From CAZHWT01 sp964536215 (GTDB lineage: Bacteria; Patescibacteriota; CAZHWT01), in NCBI GenBank assembly GCA_964536215.1, contig CAZHWT010000032.1:1-15845 (forward strand): a DNA stretch of 15,845 nucleotides, read 5' to 3'. Below, in pieces: positions 11,956-15,845 of the stretch. The position numbers and the translations under genes are program-made. Every line of letters begins with the position of its first letter. Within the stretch, counting starts at the first letter, position 1. The notes under the pieces were generated by a model. That model saw nothing but the letters and a program-made list of their open reading frames with translations. It made no database searches and had not been told where the DNA came from.

Positions 11956-12504
11956 ATAGAGAATTATGCAACTCAGTTTCTTATTACTGTTATGATGAAT
12001 ACTGCTCCTCTGTCATTCTGACACTGTACCGTTATGGTGCAGGGGAAGAATCTTCTACCTTAACTATTTACACACCTGGGAAGATGCTTCGCTAGACTTA
12101 GCATGACGAGCCCACTGTTTTTGACGTGTCATTCTGCGCAGGCAGGAATCAGTATAGCTGCAGGGATTCCTGCCTGCGCAGGAATGACGGTTTTGGTTGA
12201 GATGGGTACGGTGCTTGCCCGATTAGTTTGTGGATATAATCCGCGTAGCAATTTCCCCGCGGCTTGCCGCGTGGGTTACACCGTAGGAAAGGTGTGGAAA
12301 CTGCGAGGTTTCCAATAAAGAAAAGATTGGTGACTGAAAGTCATTCATTGCATACCCTGCGGCTTGCCGGAGGGTGGTTGATTGCCCAATATCCCCTATA
12401 TGCCATCTCTCAAGGGCCCCTAGGTTCCCAAGGATACCCAGTTAGCCAAATTTCGAATGGACGAAAGAACGGATGACGCTTCTTCTATAAACTAATCCTC
12501 CCCA
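11956..12504. other. Non-coding repeat-rich gap
   Basis: No credible gene. Contents: an inverted element from TGTCATTCTG (12011) to GCATGACG (about 12108) with an internal GAAGAATCTTC; a GTCATTC-type palindrome (12128-12188); a -10-like TATAAT at 12235-12240; and two GCGGCTTGCCG-centred stems near 12258-12276 and 12355-12375. Short open frames at 12103-12318 and 12264-12476 run through these palindromes and are not accepted as genes. Confidence 0.6.
12128..12188. repeat. GTCATTC-type palindromic element
   Basis: Left arm 12128-12150 (GTCATTCTGCGCAGGCAGG then AATC) and right arm 12165-12188 are near-perfect reverse complements around a 14-bp loop. The form is that of a common dispersed REP-like element. 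Confidence 0.85.
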
Positions 12505-12536
12505 TTGATCAGATATGACCAAGGGGGGGGTATAGT
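12505..12536 (+). promoter_or_regulatory. Possible mazEF promoter with a G8 tract in its spacer
   Basis: TTGATC (12505-12510) and TATAGT (12531-12536) are separated by 20 bp that end in eight consecutive G (12523-12530). The spacing is longer than the usual 17 bp. The region is also an imperfect inverted repeat (CCCCATTGATCA with TGACCAAGGGG). Confidence 0.35.
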
Positions 12537-12538
12537 CT

Positions 12539-12560
12539 ATGTATCTACATGTATATACAT
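12539..12560. promoter_or_regulatory. Likely MazE operator
   Basis: A 22-bp palindrome, ATGTATCTACA followed by TGTATATACAT, with a single mismatched pair. It lies just after the predicted -10 and 23 bp before the antitoxin start, where autorepressor sites of AbrB-fold antitoxins usually sit. Confidence 0.6.
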
Positions 12561-12583
12561 ACAAATGACTGGAGATGTTTGTT

Positions 12584-12841
12584 ATGAAAGTAACACGAAA
12601 GTTGCAGAAGTGGGGGAATAGTGTGGCGGTGCGGTTGCCCAAGGAAGCATTGGATCAATTGGATCTTAAAGAAGGTCAGGAGGTAACAGTGCATGTGCGA
12701 CAAGAAGGAATTGTACTTAGTTTACAGCCGGATTATCGAGATATTACATTAGCTGATTTGTTGCGCGATGCTACGCCGGAGCGGGTGGGGGGAGAATATG
12801 ATTGGGGAGTAGATAAGGGCGAGGAAATTATAGATGACTAA
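12584..12841 (+). CDS. mazE: MazE-family antitoxin (AbrB fold)
   Basis: 85 residues. The N-terminal swapped-hairpin DNA-binding domain is canonical: KWGNSVAVRLPKEALDQLDL, then EGQEVTVHVRQEGIVLSL. The acidic C-terminal tail (EYDWGVDKGEEIIDD) is the part expected to bind and block MazF. The start at 12584 is chosen over the ATG at 12575 because GGAG at 12571-12574 stands 9 nt before it, a clear Shine-Dalgarno that most genes here lack. It overlaps the toxin start by 8 bp, as in coupled toxin-antitoxin operons, and probably represses its own promoter through the palindrome upstream. Confidence 0.93.
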   Translation: MKVTRKLQKWGNSVAVRLPKEALDQLDLKEGQEVTVHVRQEGIVLSLQPDYRDITLADLLRDATPERVGGEYDWGVDKGEEIIDD

Positions 12842-13175
12842 GGCTTATATTCCCGAAGCTGGTGATGTGGTGTGGGTACATTTTGACCCGCGAGTAGGGC
12901 ATGAGCAGTCTGGCCGTAGACCAGCTTTGGTGCTTTCGACTATGACAGTTCATCGTCGGACGGGTATGGCGGTTATTTGCCCGATTACTTCTAAAGTAAA
13001 AGGGGTGTCATTTGAGCTGCCTTTTAACAGCGGCAAGATTTCCGGGTCCTTGTTAGTGTTGCAGGTTCGGTCGGTAGATATTCAAGCTAGGCAGATGGCG
13101 TTTATTGATAGGGCAGGTAGTCGAGAGTTGATGGCAGCCAGGCGTTCGGTTGGGTTGCTGGTTGGATTAGGCTAA
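12834..13175 (+). CDS. mazF: MazF-family mRNA interferase toxin
   Basis: 113 residues, normal length. Starts GDVVWVHFDPRVGHEQSGRR, then PALVLS, VICPITSKVKG, and LQVRSVDIQARQ. Arg29 and Thr52 align with the catalytic Arg and Thr of E. coli MazF, and the Gly-His-Glu-Gln loop is present, so the toxin looks intact. The family cuts single-stranded RNA at short sequences, arresting growth until the antitoxin recovers. A GAGG-containing site lies about 10 nt upstream, inside mazE. No terminator stem is seen after the stop. Confidence 0.95.
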   Translation: MTKAYIPEAGDVVWVHFDPRVGHEQSGRRPALVLSTMTVHRRTGMAVICPITSKVKGVSFELPFNSGKISGSLLVLQVRSVDIQARQMAFIDRAGSRELMAARRSVGLLVGLG

Positions 13176-13224
13176 AGGTTTTTTGTTACTGCTATTGTTA
13201 GGTAATCACCCTTAGACATTTTAG

Positions 13225-13298
13225 ATTGCATGAGGGTTCGTTTGTCTGTTACCATAGCTAGGACGGCATCTCTTGACAGTCTTATTGCAGGAGGGTTA
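13225..13298 (+). repeat. Direct repeat around a promoter
   Basis: ATTGCATGAGGGTT (13225-13238) and ATTGCAGGAGGGTT (13285-13298) match at 13 of 14 positions, 60 bp apart. The second copy lies between the -35 and -10 of the next gene, and the first is preceded by a decayed TTAGACA. It could be a duplicated promoter or an operator pair. Confidence 0.6.
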
Positions 13299-13303
13299 CA
13301 CTC
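13274..13303 (+). promoter_or_regulatory. Promoter of the second DUF916-like gene
   Basis: A perfect -35 TTGACA (13274-13279), 18 bp, TACACT (13298-13303). It leaves a leader of about 38 nt before the ATG at 13348. No good Shine-Dalgarno lies near the start. Confidence 0.6.
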
Positions 13304-13347
13304 ATTCCAGAGCTGCCCCTAAGAACAAGTTTTATTATCTTTATATT

Positions 13348-14280
13348 ATGAAACCACACTTTTCTCTCTTGGCCGCGTTGCCAGTAGCAGCTGTCATTGT
13401 TTTTTCTTCAATCTCTCCAGTTACGGCCCAAGAGGCGAACGCGACAAAAGTCTCTATTTCACCTGTTACATTCAATCTAACTGCAAACGCTGGCGATACC
13501 CTCAAAGAGGTTATTAAAGTCCGGAATGATGCAGCTATTACTCAGTTTATTACTATATCAGCAGAGAACTTCGTGGCTGTAGGCGAAGAGGGGCAAGTTG
13601 GGTTGACTGAAGATGATACTTCGTACAGTCTAGCTAAATGGTTGAATTTTGAGAATACTGAGTATTCACTTAAGCCTGGACAAGAGGTTCAGGTGGCATT
13701 TAATATTAGGGTTCCGTTTAATGCTGAACCTGGTGGTCACTATGCTAGTGTGTATGCTCAAATTAGCCCTACTAACCCGACTGATGTAAGTGGCTCAAGA
13801 GTTGGGCAGAAGATTGGCTCTTTATTGTTGCTTCGTGTGGCTGGTGATGTTAAAGAAGGTGCTAGTATTGCGAGCTTTCAGGCTGCGAAGCATGAGAGCG
13901 GTAAGCCAATTGTCTTTGATGTACGAGCTAAAAATGAGGGTTCCGTCCATATTCATCCAATTGGTTTTGTTGCAGTAACTGATATATTTGGGAAAAAGGT
14001 GGGTGATGTGCAAGTAGTAGATCAAAACGTGTTTCCGGGTGCGGTAAGGCATATGGAAGCAACATGGGAAAAACCTCCTTTCTTCGGCCGGTATACTGCT
14101 AACCTGCTCATGTACTATGGCCAAAACAATCAACAATTGACCGCCTCAACTACTTTTTGGATTGTACCTTGGAGAGCATTGGGCATCTATGCTGGAATTG
14201 GTTTGGTAGTGGTTGTATTCTTGTGGCTGGGGCGAAAACGTATCGGTAAATCTCTCAAGGCCCTGATATCCGGAAAGTAA
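13348..14280 (+). CDS. Membrane-anchored DUF916/WxLIP-like surface protein
   Basis: 310 residues from the ATG at 13348, which begins a signal peptide (MKPHFSLLAALPVAAVIVF, cleavage near TAQ or ANA). Ig-like domain ~33-140 with NAEPGGHYASV; second domain ~150-270 with NEGSVHIHPIG and FGRYTANLLMYYG; membrane helix ~276-295; basic tail RKRIGKSLK. It is alignable end to end with the protein at 8471-9451, including FW.PWRA/FW.PWQA just before the helix. It lacks the cysteine pair of that paralogue. The next gene starts 7 bp after its stop, so the two are probably co-transcribed and the anchored protein may hold the large repeat protein at the surface. An upstream in-frame extension to 13273 is rejected because it covers the promoter. 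Confidence 0.88.
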   Translation: MKPHFSLLAALPVAAVIVFSSISPVTAQEANATKVSISPVTFNLTANAGDTLKEVIKVRNDAAITQFITISAENFVAVGEEGQVGLTEDDTSYSLAKWLNFENTEYSLKPGQEVQVAFNIRVPFNAEPGGHYASVYAQISPTNPTDVSGSRVGQKIGSLLLLRVAGDVKEGASIASFQAAKHESGKPIVFDVRAKNEGSVHIHPIGFVAVTDIFGKKVGDVQVVDQNVFPGAVRHMEATWEKPPFFGRYTANLLMYYGQNNQQLTASTTFWIVPWRALGIYAGIGLVVVVFLWLGRKRIGKSLKALISGK

Positions 14281-14287
14281 CTTAAAT

Positions 14288-15845
14288 GTGCGTATTTCAC
14301 TGCCCAATAAACTGTTACAAAAATATGCGCCCTGCTTAGTACTGCTTTTCATTTACTTAGTCGGTTCTCCTGTTTGGAATCAGACGTATTCTCAACAGTC
14401 GATTAACTGCTCTGCCACTACCGAAAGTTGTACGATTACACCGAATGATTACCATGATTCTGCTAGCTTAGACGTTACAGTTAGCGGTATGGTGAGGGAG
14501 ACGGCTTTAGATTTGCGTGGCTATGCTGCCCCAGGTGCATTCATACTTGCTAGCGATAATGGCAATATTGTCGGTGCTACAACGGCTGCTGCAGATGGCA
14601 GCTTTGACTTTGTCATTCATGCTCTCGCGCCGAATAGCACCCATGCAATGTCTGTGTATGCTGCTAATGCCGATCAGACTACGCCGGCAACCGGATTTGT
14701 AGTAACTGTTTCTGTTAATACTATTACTATTGTAGATAATATAATTTTGCCCACATTTATAAGTGTTGATCCGTTAGCTCAAAACCCTGGTCAACCTATT
14801 CATGTAAAAGGGGATACTGTGCCGGGGGCCTCGGTGACGGTGCATAAAGAGTCTCCGTTGGAATCGGTAACAGTGACGGCTGATTCGACGGGGCATTGGG
14901 ATGTGGAGTTGATTGGCGAGTTTGGTATTTTACCAGAAGGTGCATATAAGGCGTATGCGGATGTTATTTATAGTAGTCTTATTGCGCCTACTTCGCGGCA
15001 GGTGCAGTTTGAGGTTAAGCCGGTGCCTTCGTCGACTAAGTTGGTGGTGAATGGGTTTGGAGCGCCGGGGGCGTTTTTGAGTTTTATTAATGGGACGGTA
15101 CCGCTGGGGTCGGGGGTGGTGGCGGCGGATGGGACGTTTAGCCAGACGATTACGTTTCCTGATGCCGATGCCAGTATTGATTTGAAGATTGTGGCTAATG
15201 ATGGTGGCGGTGGGCAGTCGACACCACCAACGGCAATTGCTACCTCGGTAACCTCTCATAATACGACGACTATCGATGATGTGCTGTTGCCGACATTTAT
15301 TGATGTAACGCCGGCCACGGCTAATGTGGGTAGTCCGATTACGTTGGATGGTTTGGGTGCACCGGGGACGACGGCGACTATTACGGTGACAGGTGGATCG
15401 GCAATGACAACTACTAGAACATTGGATGGCGTGACTGGCGAGTGGATGGCGGAGTTGATTAGCGAGTTTGGTAGTTTGCCGGAGGGAACGTATACGGCTA
15501 AGGCCAAGTTGGCTAAGACGGGTGGGCTGGAGAGTGTGGATTCGCGGGAGGTGACGTTTGTGATTCAGCCGACTCAGACGGCGACCAGTCTGCAGGTGGA
15601 GGGGTTTGGGGCGCCAGGTTCGTTCTTAACCTTTACCGAAAATAATGCGGTGGTGGGGACGTCGGTGGTGGATTCGGATGGGACGTTTAGTCAAATTTTG
15701 CAATTCCCCGATGTGACTTTGGCTCGCACAGTGAGTATTGTGGCCGATAATGGGGCCCAATCGACCCCAGCGACTACGTTTACGGCCACTCTTAATGCTC
15801 TAAGCCAAACAACGGTGTCCAACTTGGTTATCCCATCCTTTATTG
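14288..15845 (+). CDS. Large exported tandem-repeat Ig-like protein, partial
   Basis: Open from a GTG start to the window end (519 full codons, then cut). N-terminus MRISLPNKLLQKYAPCLVLL, then FIYLVGSPVW and TYSQQS: a signal peptide. After a half-unit (to ~residue 145) comes a unit of about 180 residues: VDNIILPTF, PGASVTV, HWDVELIGEFG, LPEGAYKAYA, NGFGAPGAFLSF, ADGTFSQTITFPDA, VANDG. It repeats as DDVLLPTF, PGTTATI, EWMAELISEFG, LPEGTYTAKA, EGFGAPGSFLTF, SDGTFSQILQFPD, VADNG, and a third starts with LVIPSF. Unit spacing at LPTF/IPSF is 540 and then 543 bp. Each unit looks like two bacterial Ig-like domains. It follows the DUF916-like gene by 7 bp. A surface adhesin or stalk is likely; full length and C-terminal anchor are unknown. 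Confidence 0.88.
   Translation, partial: MRISLPNKLLQKYAPCLVLLFIYLVGSPVWNQTYSQQSINCSATTESCTITPNDYHDSASLDVTVSGMVRETALDLRGYAAPGAFILASDNGNIVGATTAAADGSFDFVIHALAPNSTHAMSVYAANADQTTPATGFVVTVSVNTITIVDNIILPTFISVDPLAQNPGQPIHVKGDTVPGASVTVHKESPLESVTVTADSTGHWDVELIGEFGILPEGAYKAYADVIYSSLIAPTSRQVQFEVKPVPSSTKLVVNGFGAPGAFLSFINGTVPLGSGVVAADGTFSQTITFPDADASIDLKIVANDGGGGQSTPPTAIATSVTSHNTTTIDDVLLPTFIDVTPATANVGSPITLDGLGAPGTTATITVTGGSAMTTTRTLDGVTGEWMAELISEFGSLPEGTYTAKAKLAKTGGLESVDSREVTFVIQPTQTATSLQVEGFGAPGSFLTFTENNAVVGTSVVDSDGTFSQILQFPDVTLARTVSIVADNGAQSTPATTFTATLNALSQTTVSNLVIPSFI

Noticed and set aside
12103..12476. Two short plus-strand open frames
   Set aside because: They translate the GTCATTC palindrome and GCGGCTTGCCG stems; their sequence is explained by repeats.
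12241..12480. Possible structured RNA after TATAAT at 12235
   Set aside because: Some stems are visible, but the -35 spacing is poor (14 bp to TTGCCC) and none of the conserved cores of RNase P RNA, tmRNA, SRP RNA or common riboswitches could be recognised.

Overview
The window looks like a chromosomal segment of an uncultivated, reduced-genome bacterium, most plausibly of the candidate phyla radiation (Patescibacteria). Reasons are a divergent F-type ATP synthase with odd subunit lengths, several secreted or surface protein paralogues, a GxxExxY protein, frequent GTG starts, few Shine-Dalgarno sites, and very repeat-rich intergenic DNA. The lineage is an inference. TGA is used as a stop (atpF and the first surface gene end in TGA), so the code is standard here.

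Layout: 1-1191 (minus) a secreted FN3-like surface protein. 1454-8364 (plus) an ATP synthase cluster in the order b-delta-alpha-gamma-beta-epsilon (atpFHAGDC). Subunits a and c are not in the window. Alpha and beta carry long low-complexity C-terminal tails, gamma has an insertion, and epsilon is cut down to its N-terminal beta-sandwich. 8471-9451 (minus) a membrane-anchored DUF916/WxLIP-like protein. 9598-10002 a GxxExxY (PD-(D/E)XK-like) gene between 46-bp inverted repeats. 10003-10700 and 11859-12583 are repeat-rich non-coding DNA around a probably abundant secreted surface protein (10701-11858) that ends in a textbook terminator. 12584-13175 a MazEF toxin-antitoxin pair. 13348-14280 a second DUF916/WxLIP-like protein, followed after 7 bp by a large GTG-started exported protein with tandem ~180-residue repeats that runs off the window.

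Two themes stand out. (1) Almost every gap between genes is made of degenerate tandem 7-bp or 8-bp words, often with one orientation on the left and the reverse complement on the right. The same words occur inside coding DNA: the alpha and beta tails, the gamma insertion, a signal peptide and the last codons of a surface protein. An intergenic 23-bp stretch recurs exactly inside atpA. (2) Several genes have an extended -10 (TGnTAnnnT-like) only 6-7 nt before the start codon and no ribosome site, which points to leaderless mRNAs.

Functionally the segment combines ATP synthesis or hydrolysis at the membrane with a set of exported surface proteins. Two of these share a C-terminal domain and two are anchored WxLIP-like proteins, so together they could form a cell-envelope assembly comparable to the WxL systems of Gram-positive bacteria.
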